Shown here piece after piece: positions 1 to 9,824 of a stretch of 42,159 nt of DNA; position 1 is the first letter of the stretch; each line of letters begins with the position of its first letter. Below the pieces are notes generated by a model, which worked only from the letters and a program-made list of their open reading frames with translations, ran no database searches and was not told the DNA's origin. The position numbers and the translations under genes were made by a program. The DNA comes from Waddlia chondrophila WSU 86-1044. GTDB lineage: Bacteria > Chlamydiota > Chlamydiia > Chlamydiales > CAMCWV01. The stretch lies in the NCBI GenBank assembly GCA_945882915.1, contig CAMCWV010000017.1, positions 1 to 42,159 of the forward strand. The letters run 5' to 3'.

Positions 1-246
1 CATGAAAGTGGGTACGACCTTTACATCGCCTTCAATGCTGACCACGAAGTTGCCGCCGTTTCGCTTCCAGAGCTAGCCAGCGGCCTTTGCTGGCACAGAA
101 TTGTCAACACAGCACTTCTTGCACCAGAGGACATTGTCGAAGAGGCAGATGCTAAGCCTGTTGCAAACAACGCCTACCGCATCGCCCCCTACTCCGCCGT
201 ACTCCTGAAAGCACTTAATCCGGCGATGCTTAAGGAGCAAGTGTAA
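1..246 (+). CDS. glgX: Glycogen debranching enzyme GlgX (isoamylase type), C-terminal 81 residues
   Basis: Frame 1 is open from the window edge to TAA at 244-246; the start lies outside the window. The visible part contains YDLYIAFNADHE, a WHRIVNTAL stretch and YRIAPYSAVLLKAL. These match the C-terminal beta-domain of GlgX/isoamylase enzymes, which hydrolyse alpha-1,6 branches of glycogen or limit dextrins. The catalytic TIM barrel is upstream and not visible. The gene faces the nitroreductase tail to tail. The last codons (LKEQV) run into a 9-bp inverted repeat at 230-258 that resembles the end of the palindromic repeat family found elsewhere in the window, so the extreme C-terminus may derive from a repeat. 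glgB lies 15 kb away. Family assignment is firm; whether the full gene is intact cannot be seen. Confidence 0.85.
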   Translation, partial: HESGYDLYIAFNADHEVAAVSLPELASGLCWHRIVNTALLAPEDIVEEADAKPVANNAYRIAPYSAVLLKALNPAMLKEQV

Positions 247-258
247 CGAGCTCCTTAA
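230..258. repeat. Inverted repeat at the glgX 3' end
   Basis: TTAAGGAGC at 230-238 pairs with GCTCCTTAA at 250-258 across an 11-nt loop that contains the glgX stop codon. There is no U-run, so it is a poor intrinsic terminator. The same TTAAGGAGC/GCTCCTTAA words end the larger palindromic repeats at 2191, 13592, 15775, 27284 and 28679. Confidence 0.6.
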
Positions 259-283
259 ATACGTCCTTTAGCAAATGCTTGTG

Positions 284-889
284 TTAGCTGAGGGGGGAGG
301 TGGTGCCCCATAGGCCGGAGTAGACATACTCTTTAAGCTCTTTACGTACGCGTGGAGCCTTTTCTGCGCCGCGGAAGTCTTCGGAAAGGGCCTCTGACTC
401 GCCAGGATACCCAAAGGCAAGCGCCGCTACAGGCTCGTACCCCTGTGGGATCTTATAGGTAGAGCGGATCTTTTCTGGAACAATCCCCGCCATCTGATGA
501 ACGAACACTCCATGAGCAACCGCTTGCAGAGCCATCGTCGTTGAGGCTGCCCCCACATCGTGCATAGCTACGCGATTAGGTGGGTTTCCTTTATGAGAAA
601 ACGTCGTCTTCATGACAGAAATCATCAGTATCGGTGCCCCCTTTGCCCATTTCTGATTTTGCTCCACAAGACAATCTACCATCTTCTGGAACTCATCAGC
701 AGAATCTGCTTTTGACACAACAATATAGTACCAAGGCTGCTCGTTGTAAGATGAAGCGGCCCAGCTCCCCGCTGTTAAAATGCTATGAAGCACATTTGCA
801 GGAATCGCCTTTGCCGAGAACGCACGTGGGCTCCATCTGCGGGCAATCAAATCATGGACAGGGTGTTTTGTAACTGCTGGCTTTTCCAT
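284..889 (-). CDS. Nitroreductase family FMN-dependent oxidoreductase
   Basis: The protein has 201 residues, normal for the family. The N-terminus has HDLIARRWSPRAFSAKAI, matching the conserved R-R-S-x-R-x-F phosphate/FMN-binding start. It is followed by GSWAASSYNEQPWYYIVV, the typical A-x-S-x-x-N-x-Q-P-W segment. A central MHDVGAASTTMALQA helix and a C-terminal ALAFGYPG complete the nitroreductase pattern. Such enzymes reduce nitro compounds, quinones or flavins with NAD(P)H in the cytoplasm; the substrate cannot be told from sequence. The ATG at 889 has AAGGA seven bases upstream. The gene is monocistronic, convergent with glgX and divergent from the small cysteine-rich ORF. Confidence 0.9.
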   Translation of the reverse strand: MEKPAVTKHPVHDLIARRWSPRAFSAKAIPANVLHSILTAGSWAASSYNEQPWYYIVVSKADSADEFQKMVDCLVEQNQKWAKGAPILMISVMKTTFSHKGNPPNRVAMHDVGAASTTMALQAVAHGVFVHQMAGIVPEKIRSTYKIPQGYEPVAALAFGYPGESEALSEDFRGAEKAPRVRKELKEYVYSGLWGTTSPLS

Positions 890-956
890 AGAGCATCCTT
901 AAAGTTGGTTCTTATCTTTCACATCTTTTTAGCAAAAATTGTATTTTAGGCGCCTT

Positions 957-985
957 ACATTTAAAAAAAACTTTTTTTTAAATGT
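957..985. repeat. Perfect AT-rich 14-bp inverted repeat in divergent intergenic region
   Basis: Bases 957-970 (acatttaaaaaaaa) are perfectly complementary to 972-985, with a single C at the centre. It lies between the nitroreductase start and the small cysteine-rich ORF. It may be a regulator site or an upstream promoter element for either gene. A TATAGT box candidate at 988-993 follows on the plus strand, but no good -35 was seen. Confidence 0.6.
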
Positions 986-1042
986 ACTATAGTTTACTTT
1001 AAGCATGTAAGAAAGAAAAGACCAGTCTAAAGGAGAACCTAA

Positions 1043-1144
1043 ATGTCGAAAATATTAACTCTAGAAGATTGTTGTGACGTCTCAAAAACGGATTTTTGTT
1101 GTTGCCATTTTTTTTGTAACCGCCCAAATAAAATAAGGGCTTGA
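1043..1144 (+). CDS. Small cysteine-rich ORF, 33 residues
   Basis: The ATG at 1043 is preceded by AAAGGAG seven bases upstream, one of the best ribosome-binding sites in the window. The peptide is 33 residues long with six cysteines in positions 10-25 (CC, then CCC, then C) plus one histidine at 22, and a basic tail. There is no signal peptide and no helix long enough to be a membrane segment. The clustering suggests metal binding or disulfide cross-linking; chlamydiae use cysteine-rich envelope proteins, but this is far smaller than OmcA and I see no lipobox. No plus-strand gene follows for 8 kb, so a leader peptide for a downstream gene is unlikely. It converges on holB. Coding status rests only on the ribosome-binding site and composition. 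Confidence 0.45.
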   Translation: MSKILTLEDCCDVSKTDFCCCHFFCNRPNKIRA

Positions 1145-1169
1145 AAGGTCTCCACTTGATTCTCGCTAG

Positions 1170-2153
1170 TTAGAGGAGGTTGAGGCGGAGGAAGAGGGTT
1201 TCGAGGCAGGCGGAGGGGTTGATGAACCGCTCGTAAGCAAGGCGCGCTTCGCTAAGCGCCTTTTGCACCTGCTCAAGAGAAGGCAAAGCCGTGCGCGCGA
1301 ACACCTTCCCAAGCACTTCTAGAAGCTGTGGCTGATACTCTTTGTGAATGAGATGATGCGGGTCTGCTTCGTCTTTTAGAAGATGGAGATCGCGGTACCA
1401 GGTGAGCACTGTTTCAAGCAGGCTGTTTACTTCCTGTGATGCGTGCCCAGCAACAAGCCCTTCAATTTCTTTTTCTAGAGCCTCCCTTTGAAGGGCTGTC
1501 AGCTCGCTGAGCTTTCCCACCTCACCTCTGGCAGCTTTCTCTACCTCTACCTTTTCTTCATCGAGGCTCTTTTCTATCTCACGCGTTCCCTGAAGAAGAT
1601 CCCCATATCCTTGCAGACGCCCTATAGAGAGGAGTTGCAATAGACGTTGCTGTTTTGGAGTCACCTCTTTTTTGTGAATAACATCTTTTTCTTTCTCTGC
1701 CGGCGCAAAGTGGAGCACGCAGCAGCGAGAAAGGATTGTGGGAAGCACCATCCGGTAGTTGCTCGAGAGGAGGATGAACACAGTATCAGGCGGTGGCTCT
1801 TCAAATGTCTTGAGCATAGCGTTAGCGCTAGAAGGGAGCATCCGATGGACATCGTGAATAATAAAAACCTTCCACTTCCCTTCATGGGGCGACATGTACA
1901 CATCGCGGCTTAGCTGATGCATGGTGTCGATAGGATGCATTCCGAGCTTGCCTGTTGGCTTGTAGATGTGAAGGTCGGGGTGAGAGTGGGGGTGGGATTT
2001 AACTAAACTCTTACTTCCTAAAATATTGGCAGCAAATGTCTCTGCAGCAAGCCTCTTGTCAGCGCTATCAGGGCCAGCAAAAAGCAGCGGCTTACCAAGG
2101 TGGCCCTTGCTCACCATCTTGCTGAGGTACTGTTGTATTGCGTCGTTGCTCAT
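1170..2153 (-). CDS. holB: DNA polymerase III delta' subunit
   Basis: The protein has 327 residues from the ATG at 2153 (MSNDAIQQYL). An in-frame ATG at 2210 would add 19 residues, but that stretch runs into the palindromic repeat, so I chose the inner start. The order is the clamp-loader AAA+ layout. A degenerate P-loop (FAGPDSADK) lacks the GKT signature, as is usual for delta'. Then come HPDLH, VFIIHDVHRM (Walker B-like) and NAMLKTFEEPP, ending with the SRC motif (LSRCCVLHF). Delta' is the stator of the clamp loader that opens the sliding clamp. It is last in the minus-strand run dciA-gyrB-gyrA-tmk-holB. A repeat of about 100 bp separates it from tmk. Confidence 0.88.
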   Translation of the reverse strand: MSNDAIQQYLSKMVSKGHLGKPLLFAGPDSADKRLAAETFAANILGSKSLVKSHPHSHPDLHIYKPTGKLGMHPIDTMHQLSRDVYMSPHEGKWKVFIIHDVHRMLPSSANAMLKTFEEPPPDTVFILLSSNYRMVLPTILSRCCVLHFAPAEKEKDVIHKKEVTPKQQRLLQLLSIGRLQGYGDLLQGTREIEKSLDEEKVEVEKAARGEVGKLSELTALQREALEKEIEGLVAGHASQEVNSLLETVLTWYRDLHLLKDEADPHHLIHKEYQPQLLEVLGKVFARTALPSLEQVQKALSEARLAYERFINPSACLETLFLRLNLL

Positions 2154-2190
2154 CGTTATTCTCTGTGTCCCACTCGGGGTATGTAGGTCT

Positions 2191-2289
2191 TTAAGGAGCG
2201 CGCGAAGCAAAGCTCTTTGGAATGCTGGGACCTGTCCAACGCTTTGTTAGGACTCGACATGTCGAGTCCACTTGAGCGAAGCAAGAGCT
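2191..2289. repeat. Palindromic repeat (TTAAGGAGC family) between tmk and holB
   Basis: The segment starts with TTAAGGAGC and contains the words 'ctttggaatgctgggac' and 'gctttgttag'. It includes a perfect 20-bp palindrome at 2250-2269 (GGACTCGACATGTCGAGTCC) and ends in 'gagcgaagcaagagctt'. The same modules recur at 13592-13714, 27284-27480 and 28679-28740. It lies inside an otherwise tight operon, so it may affect readthrough into holB. Confidence 0.8.
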
Positions 2290-2306
2290 TAAAATGCGTT
2301 CGGCCC

Positions 2307-2987
2307 TTAAATGCGCGAGAAATGTTTGGTGAGGGTGGACCATGCAGCTTGGAAGACCTCGTCTGGCGAGTGCTCGGCGTTGATGACGACGAAGCGCTCG
2401 CTATGGCGCTCTGCAAGCTCCAAAAAACCCTTTCTCACTTGGTTATGAAAAGCCAACTTCTCTTGCTCGATCCTATCAGCCGGAGACTCTCTAGAGGCGT
2501 TGCGCGTGCGTTTTAACCCAACGTCCGGGTCAAGATCAAGGAAGAAAGTCACATCAGGAGTTAGCCCTTCACACGCGAGGTTTGCCAGCGCCTCTACACG
2601 GTCGATGCCAAGTCCTCTGGCATGCCCTTGATAGGCAGAGCTTGAGTCGTTGTAACGATCGCACAAAACAACCTTGCCTGCTTTAAGCGCAGGGAGAATC
2701 ACCTCATCAAGCGACTGAACACGTGAAGCCAAAAACAAAAGCAACTCGGCTCTTGTTCCAATTGGCGCTGCAGTGTCATGAGAGAGAATAACCTGACGGA
2801 TCTGCTCACCAAGCTTTGTGCCGCCGGGCTCGCGCGTCTTGACAGTAGAATGGCCTTGCTTGATCAACTCATCATAGATCTTGTTGATGAGGGTGCTTTT
2901 TCCGGCACCCTCACCACCTTCAAACGTGATGAACAAACCTTCCCTGTTTGTTCCCTCCTGCTTTGCTCCCTCCCGCTCTCTACTCAT
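2307..2987 (-). CDS. tmk: Thymidylate kinase
   Basis: The protein has 226 residues. It phosphorylates dTMP to dTDP. After a charged, non-conserved leader of about 17 residues comes the P-loop FEGGEGAGKST, then TREPGGTKLGE (dTMP-binding REPGGT), VLCDRYNDSSSAYQG (DRY motif) and FLDLDPDVGLKR. A lid with basic residues (RNASRESPADRIEQEK) follows. The ATG at 2987 is three bases after the gyrA stop, so translation is probably coupled. The last residues abut a palindromic repeat. The leader could be shorter if translation begins internally, but no better start is visible. Confidence 0.93.
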   Translation of the reverse strand: MSREREGAKQEGTNREGLFITFEGGEGAGKSTLINKIYDELIKQGHSTVKTREPGGTKLGEQIRQVILSHDTAAPIGTRAELLLFLASRVQSLDEVILPALKAGKVVLCDRYNDSSSAYQGHARGLGIDRVEALANLACEGLTPDVTFFLDLDPDVGLKRTRNASRESPADRIEQEKLAFHNQVRKGFLELAERHSERFVVINAEHSPDEVFQAAWSTLTKHFSRI

Positions 2988-2989
2988 TT

Positions 2990-5584
2990 CTAAGCCTCGT
3001 CGGAGTTGCCTAGACCATGTCCTACACCATTAAGGACTGGCGTTTGATTCTCGTCAGCAAGGGGTTCTCCAGAAAGCGTCTCTTCAATAACAGAAACACC
3101 TCCGGTTGGAGCCTCTACTGCATCTACATCTTCCAGCCCCATGTTCTCCAGCTTTTGGATCACGACCAAAGAATCATCATCGGCAAGCTTTGCAAGCGTC
3201 ACCCCTTGCGTTGCACGCCCCATCACACGAAGGTCTCTCATGCCAATGCGAACAACCTGCCCGCCTGCTGACATCATCAACATCCCGTCTTGATCGGTTA
3301 CCGAAATAGCTCCTACAACAGAACCGTTCCTTTCGCTTGTGATAATCGAACGGACGCCGACGCCGCCACGGTGCGTTTGACGGAAGTCCTCAACGAGAGA
3401 ACGCTTACCGAACCCATTTTCGCAAACCACAAGGATCGTCTCTTTAGTTTCGCCGCCATTGACAACTTCGCAACCGACGATCAAATCCCCTTCCTGGCGC
3501 AAAGTAACCCCTTTAACCCCACGAGCCGATCTGCCCATTGGGCGGACCTCTGTCTGATCAAAACGCACTGCCATCCCTTGATGGGTAAAGAGCATCACCT
3601 GCTGGCCATCACGCACAAGGCGCGCTGCCATCACCTCATCCCCTTCATCAATCGTTAAAGCGCAAATGCCGCTGCGACGAGGATTGCTAAAAGCCTCTAG
3701 ATGAGTCTTCTTCACAATCCCCTTCTTGGTTGTAAGGAGGATGCAGGCCTCTTCTTTAAAGCCTGAAACCTTAAGAATCGTTGCGATCTTCTCATGTGGA
3801 AGAACAGCTTCTAAGAGCCCCACAAGTGGTTTGCCTTTAGACGCGCGCCCTATATCTGGAACTTCCCACACCTTCAGCCAGTAGCAACGGCCCAAAGTTG
3901 TGAAGATGAGCAGGTAGTCGTGTGTCGAGGCCACATAGACGTCTTTTATGGCATCTGTTTCCTTCTTGCTCTTGAAGCCAGAGACCCCCCGGCCACCACG
4001 ACGCTGATCGCGAAAGGTGTCTACTGGCATACGCTTAATATAATCATCTTCAGAAATCGTGATCACCACTTTTTCGTTGGCGATCAAATCTTCCATGCTG
4101 AAGTCACCTTCTGCGGCGATGATCTGCGTTCTGCGCCCGACTTTGTGTCTCTGCTGAAGCTCAAGAAGCTCTTCGCGGATAATATCGCGAACGAGGGCTT
4201 CGCTTGCCAAAATTGCCCTGTACTCTTCGATCTTTTTGAGGAGTGCTTGGTACTCTTCGTCGATCTTCCCCTGTTCCATGCTTGTTAGCTGGTAGAGGCG
4301 CAGTTCTAAAACAGCGTGCGCTTGCTTATCGGTGAACTTAAAGCGCTTGATGAGCTCTGCCTTGGCCTCTTCACGGTTACTGCTTGCACGGATGATCTTT
4401 ACCACGTCATCGAGGTGATCAACTGCTTTTAGGTACCCTTCTAAGATGTGGGCTCTAGACTCAGCTTTGTTTAGCTCAAAGCGGGTGCGTCTACGGACAA
4501 CGTTGATGCGGTGGGCAATCCATGCTGCGATCATCGCCTTGATTCCCATCGTGCGCGGGAGCCCTTTGTCCAAAGCAAGCATGTTGCAACCGAAGGTCAC
4601 CTGCATGTCCGTGTGCTTATAGAGTTGGTTGAGCGTTACATCGGGGATTTCTCCGCGCTTAAGCTCGACAACAATGCGCATTCCATCTTTGTCAGACTCG
4701 TCGCGAAGATCGGCAATGGAGTTAAGCTCTTTGTCGTTGATTAGCTCGGCAATTCGCTCGACAAGGCGCGCCTTGTTAACGGTATAGGGCAGCTCATCCA
4801 CAACAATGCGCTGACGGTCGCCTTCCTTAAAATCTTCGGTGTGGACTAGTGCGCGTACTGTTAGCTTTCCACGTCCAGTCTCATAGGCCCGTCTGATCTC
4901 GCTATGACCACAGATGATTCCCCCTGTTGGGAAGTCGGGGCCCGGCATAACTTGAAGGATCTCGTCGACAGTTGTCTGCGCGTTGTCCAAAATAAGAATC
5001 GTCGCCTTAATAAGCTCGAGGATGTTTTGTGGAGGAATATTTGTTGCCATCCCCACAGCGATCCCAGAAGAGCCGTTTGCAAGCAAGTTAGGAAACTTTG
5101 CTGGGAAAACGGTGGGCTCTTGTCTTGTTTCATCATAGTTGGAGACCATATCGACGGTATCTTTGTCGAGATCTTCCATTAGATGGACAGTCGCATGCGT
5201 AAGGCGCGCTTCTGTATAACGCATAGCAGCTGGGGGGTCGCCATCGACAGATCCAAAGTTCCCCTGTCCATCTACTAAGCGGTAACCCATCGACCAATGT
5301 TGGGCCATACGGACCAGTGTGGGGTAAATAACCGACTCACCGTGAGGGTGGTAATCCCCAGAGGTGTCCCCACAAATTTTAGCGCACTTACGGTGTTTGC
5401 CTCCTGGAGAAAGGTTTAGCTGTCTCATCGCATAAAGAATGCGCCGCTGAGAAGGCTTTAGGCCGTCACGCACGTCTGGAAGAGCACGCTGAATAATAAC
5501 GGACATCGAATAACGAAGGTAACTTTCTTTCATCTCGTCATCGATGTTCCGATTGACGATGAGTTCATTTTCCGTGTAGGACAT
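2990..5584 (-). CDS. gyrA: DNA gyrase subunit A
   Basis: The protein has 864 residues, full length for the family. The catalytic tyrosine is Y123 in PPAAMRYTEARL. The quinolone-resistance region reads HPHGESVIYPTLVRMAQ (residues 79-95): a serine sits at the position of E. coli Ser83 and proline in place of Asp87, as in chlamydial GyrA. The C-terminal domain opens with the GyrA box QRRGGRG at 527-533, which marks gyrase rather than topoisomerase IV (ParC) and is needed for wrapping and negative supercoiling. The C-terminal tail is acidic. A purine-rich stretch with GAGG and AGGGG precedes the ATG. It lies 13 bp after gyrB and is coupled to tmk. Confidence 0.97.
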   Translation of the reverse strand: MSYTENELIVNRNIDDEMKESYLRYSMSVIIQRALPDVRDGLKPSQRRILYAMRQLNLSPGGKHRKCAKICGDTSGDYHPHGESVIYPTLVRMAQHWSMGYRLVDGQGNFGSVDGDPPAAMRYTEARLTHATVHLMEDLDKDTVDMVSNYDETRQEPTVFPAKFPNLLANGSSGIAVGMATNIPPQNILELIKATILILDNAQTTVDEILQVMPGPDFPTGGIICGHSEIRRAYETGRGKLTVRALVHTEDFKEGDRQRIVVDELPYTVNKARLVERIAELINDKELNSIADLRDESDKDGMRIVVELKRGEIPDVTLNQLYKHTDMQVTFGCNMLALDKGLPRTMGIKAMIAAWIAHRINVVRRRTRFELNKAESRAHILEGYLKAVDHLDDVVKIIRASSNREEAKAELIKRFKFTDKQAHAVLELRLYQLTSMEQGKIDEEYQALLKKIEEYRAILASEALVRDIIREELLELQQRHKVGRRTQIIAAEGDFSMEDLIANEKVVITISEDDYIKRMPVDTFRDQRRGGRGVSGFKSKKETDAIKDVYVASTHDYLLIFTTLGRCYWLKVWEVPDIGRASKGKPLVGLLEAVLPHEKIATILKVSGFKEEACILLTTKKGIVKKTHLEAFSNPRRSGICALTIDEGDEVMAARLVRDGQQVMLFTHQGMAVRFDQTEVRPMGRSARGVKGVTLRQEGDLIVGCEVVNGGETKETILVVCENGFGKRSLVEDFRQTHRGGVGVRSIITSERNGSVVGAISVTDQDGMLMMSAGGQVVRIGMRDLRVMGRATQGVTLAKLADDDSLVVIQKLENMGLEDVDAVEAPTGGVSVIEETLSGEPLADENQTPVLNGVGHGLGNSDEA

Positions 5585-5597
5585 TCCCCTTTTCCTC

Positions 5598-8407
<2,810 letters not shown>

Positions 8408-8446
8408 GAAAAAGCTTCCCTGATTAGTAGGAAACATTATAGACAA

Positions 8447-8579
8447 AATCGATCATAAAAGCAAGCATCCATCTACACTCCTCTTAGCTAAAAAGAGGCG
8501 CGCCTCAAGAAGATGTCCGCGGGGCTGTAAAGGGAGAATTACAGGAGAAAATTACAACGAAAGATTACGATCACAAAAA
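8447..8579. repeat. Intergenic gap with a partial copy of the ~74-bp inverted-repeat family
   Basis: Bases 8473-8489 (ctacactcctcttagct) match the left arm of the inverted repeats at 11811, 19267 and 23135. A 12-bp palindrome GAGGCGCGCCTC follows at 8495-8506. The right arm is missing. The segment ends with ATCACAAAAA (8570-8579), the left copy of the direct repeat that brackets the next element. Confidence 0.5.
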
Positions 8580-9232
8580 GGCGTTGCCCGCATAATTATA
8601 GACCCTTAGTAGCAGCCTTACAGGCTGCGGTGGCTAGGCCTGCCCCCGCCCAGGGCCCTGCCCTTGCGCTGTTTGCATTTTCAACCTTTCAGGCTGAATT
8701 CCTCAACCACTCAAAGCTTTTGCTAAAAAAACAGACCGTAGGTCTGTAATTGCAACAGCCCGGGGCACCGCCCTGGGTACGGGCGAATAAGGCCCCGCAG
8801 CCTGTAAGGCTGCAATAATCACATTTGCCTTTACCCAGGGCGGGCGCCCTTACGCTGTTTGCATTTTCAACCTTTCAGGCTGAATTCCTCAACCACCCAA
8901 AGCTTTTGCTAAAAAAACAGGCCGTAGGTCTGTAATTGCAACAGCGTAAGGGCACCGCCCTGGGTACGGGCGAATAAGGCCCCGCAGCCTGTAAGGCTGC
9001 AATAATCACATTTGCCTTTACCCAGGGCGCTGCCCCCTTACGCTGTTTGCATTTTCAGCCCTTCAGGCTGAATTTGAGAAACTAAGGTGATTCTCTGCTA
9101 GTTAAAGTTTTTCGTATAAAGTCTCAGCCTGAAAGGCTGAAAATGCAAATAGCCCAGGGCACCGCCCTGGGTATAAGCGAATATATCCCATGCAGCCTGT
9201 AAGGCTGCAATTGCAATTACGCGGGCAACGCC
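8580..9232. mobile_element. 653-bp non-autonomous transposon-like element with TIRs and 10-bp direct repeat
   Basis: The left end GGCGTTGCCCGCATAATT (8580-8597) and right end AATTACGCGGGCAACGCC (9215-9232) form an 18-bp terminal inverted repeat with one mismatch. Immediately outside both ends stands the same 10-mer, ATCACAAAAA (8570-8579 and 9233-9242), as expected of a target-site duplication. Inside are only short palindromes (GCAGCCT-tac-AGGCTGC type, CCCAGGGC...GCCCTGGG type) and a 187-bp tandem repeat. No transposase or other plausible protein is encoded. Similar but end-eroded islands lie at 20304-20620, 27209-27672 and 41758-42159. It looks like a MITE or cassette moved by a transposase elsewhere; which one is unknown. 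Confidence 0.75.
8668..9041. repeat. Two tandem copies of a ~187-bp composite unit, plus a partial third
   Basis: The word 'gctgtttgcattttca' begins at 8668, 8854 and 9042, so the unit length is 186-188 bp. Each full unit carries 'ttgctaaaaaaacag', a 'gtaggtctgtaattgcaaca' stretch, a CCCAGGGC-type palindrome and GCAGCCTGTAAGGCTGC. The third copy diverges after about 40 bases. All lie inside the TIR-bounded element. Confidence 0.8.
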
Positions 9233-9282
9233 ATCACAAAAATGTAAAATCTAATTTCAAAGCGCAATTTAACGATTTACTT

Positions 9283-9296
9283 TTGACATATGTCAA
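9283..9296. promoter_or_regulatory. Perfect 14-bp palindrome, operator-like
   Basis: TTGACATATGTCAA is a perfect palindrome 30 bp before the remnant XRE reading frame. XRE-type regulators commonly bind dyads of this length at their own promoters, so this may be the operator left behind by the truncated regulator. It also overlaps a TTGACA -35-like word, but no clear -10 was seen. The role is inferred. Confidence 0.4.
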
Positions 9297-9325
9297 TTTG
9301 GTTATTTAAACCGCGGCAGCGCTAA

Positions 9326-9448
9326 TTAAGCGGCGAAGAAAACATTTCAAGAATGGAAAATGGACAAAGACCCATTGGAGAAAACGTCGCAAAAAAACTA
9401 GCCAAAGCTTTAAACATTGACTTCCACTTACTCTTAAGCAACACGTAA
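9326..9448 (+). pseudogene. C-terminal remnant of an XRE-family HTH regulator
   Basis: The frame opens after a TAA at 9323-9325 and ends at TAA 9446-9448. It encodes about 40 residues including ISRMENGQRPIGENVAKK followed by LAKALNID and LLLSNT. The ISRMENG-x-R-x-I recognition-helix stretch and the L-x-x-A-L-N-I-D end are characteristic of the second half of the HTH_3 (Cro/C1, XRE) fold. The first helices and a credible start are missing, so the gene is 5'-truncated. The bases at 9308-9335 resemble one arm of the CCGCGG repeat at 11901, a possible cause of the break. The stop is four bases before the rhodanese ATG, so the two genes were probably once one operon. Confidence 0.65.
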
Positions 9449-9452
9449 CAAA

Positions 9453-9824
9453 ATGGTGGCGAAATTGAAAGAAAACAAAGGTTTTTTAAAAAACGAACTT
9501 GAAGTCCAGGTAAAAGACCTGAAGCAATGGATGAGCGAGGACACAGGAGTCGTCCTTATTGATGTCAGAGAGCCTGATGAACACGAAATATGCCACATTA
9601 AAGGGGCTGTGCTCATTCCTCTAGATAAGCTATTAGACGGGAGCTCAGAGAAGATAAGCGCACTAGACAAAGAAGCTTCCACAGTCGTGCATTGCCATCA
9701 TGGCGGCAGAAGCGCCAAAGCAGTCAGTTTTTTGCACGCTCAAGGCTTCTCTCAAGTAAGAAACCTCCACGGCGGCATCGACGCCTGGGCCTTAGAAGTC
9801 GATCCTGCCATGACAAGGTACTAA
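9453..9824 (+). CDS. Rhodanese-like domain protein (sulfurtransferase)
   Basis: The protein has 123 residues, a single rhodanese domain. VVLIDVREPDEHEICHIKGAVLIPL is the N-terminal rhodanese signature (shown here only in part: DVREPDE, H-I-x-G-A). The active-site loop is HCHHGGRSAKA with the catalytic cysteine first and arginine at the loop end (C-x5-R-S form). A GG-x-D-A-W ending completes the fold. It likely carries persulfide sulfur in the cytoplasm; no signal peptide is seen. The ATG at 9453 has no clear ribosome-binding site and lies four bases behind the XRE remnant, suggesting former coupled translation. Its stop overlaps that of the convergent ATPase by three bases. Confidence 0.9.
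   Translation: MVAKLKENKGFLKNELEVQVKDLKQWMSEDTGVVLIDVREPDEHEICHIKGAVLIPLDKLLDGSSEKISALDKEASTVVHCHHGGRSAKAVSFLHAQGFSQVRNLHGGIDAWALEVDPAMTRY

Noticed and set aside
2154-2210. N-terminal extension of holB (MLRALLKDLHTPSG...)
   Set aside because: The extra codons overlap the palindromic repeat, and the family start fits the ATG at 2153.
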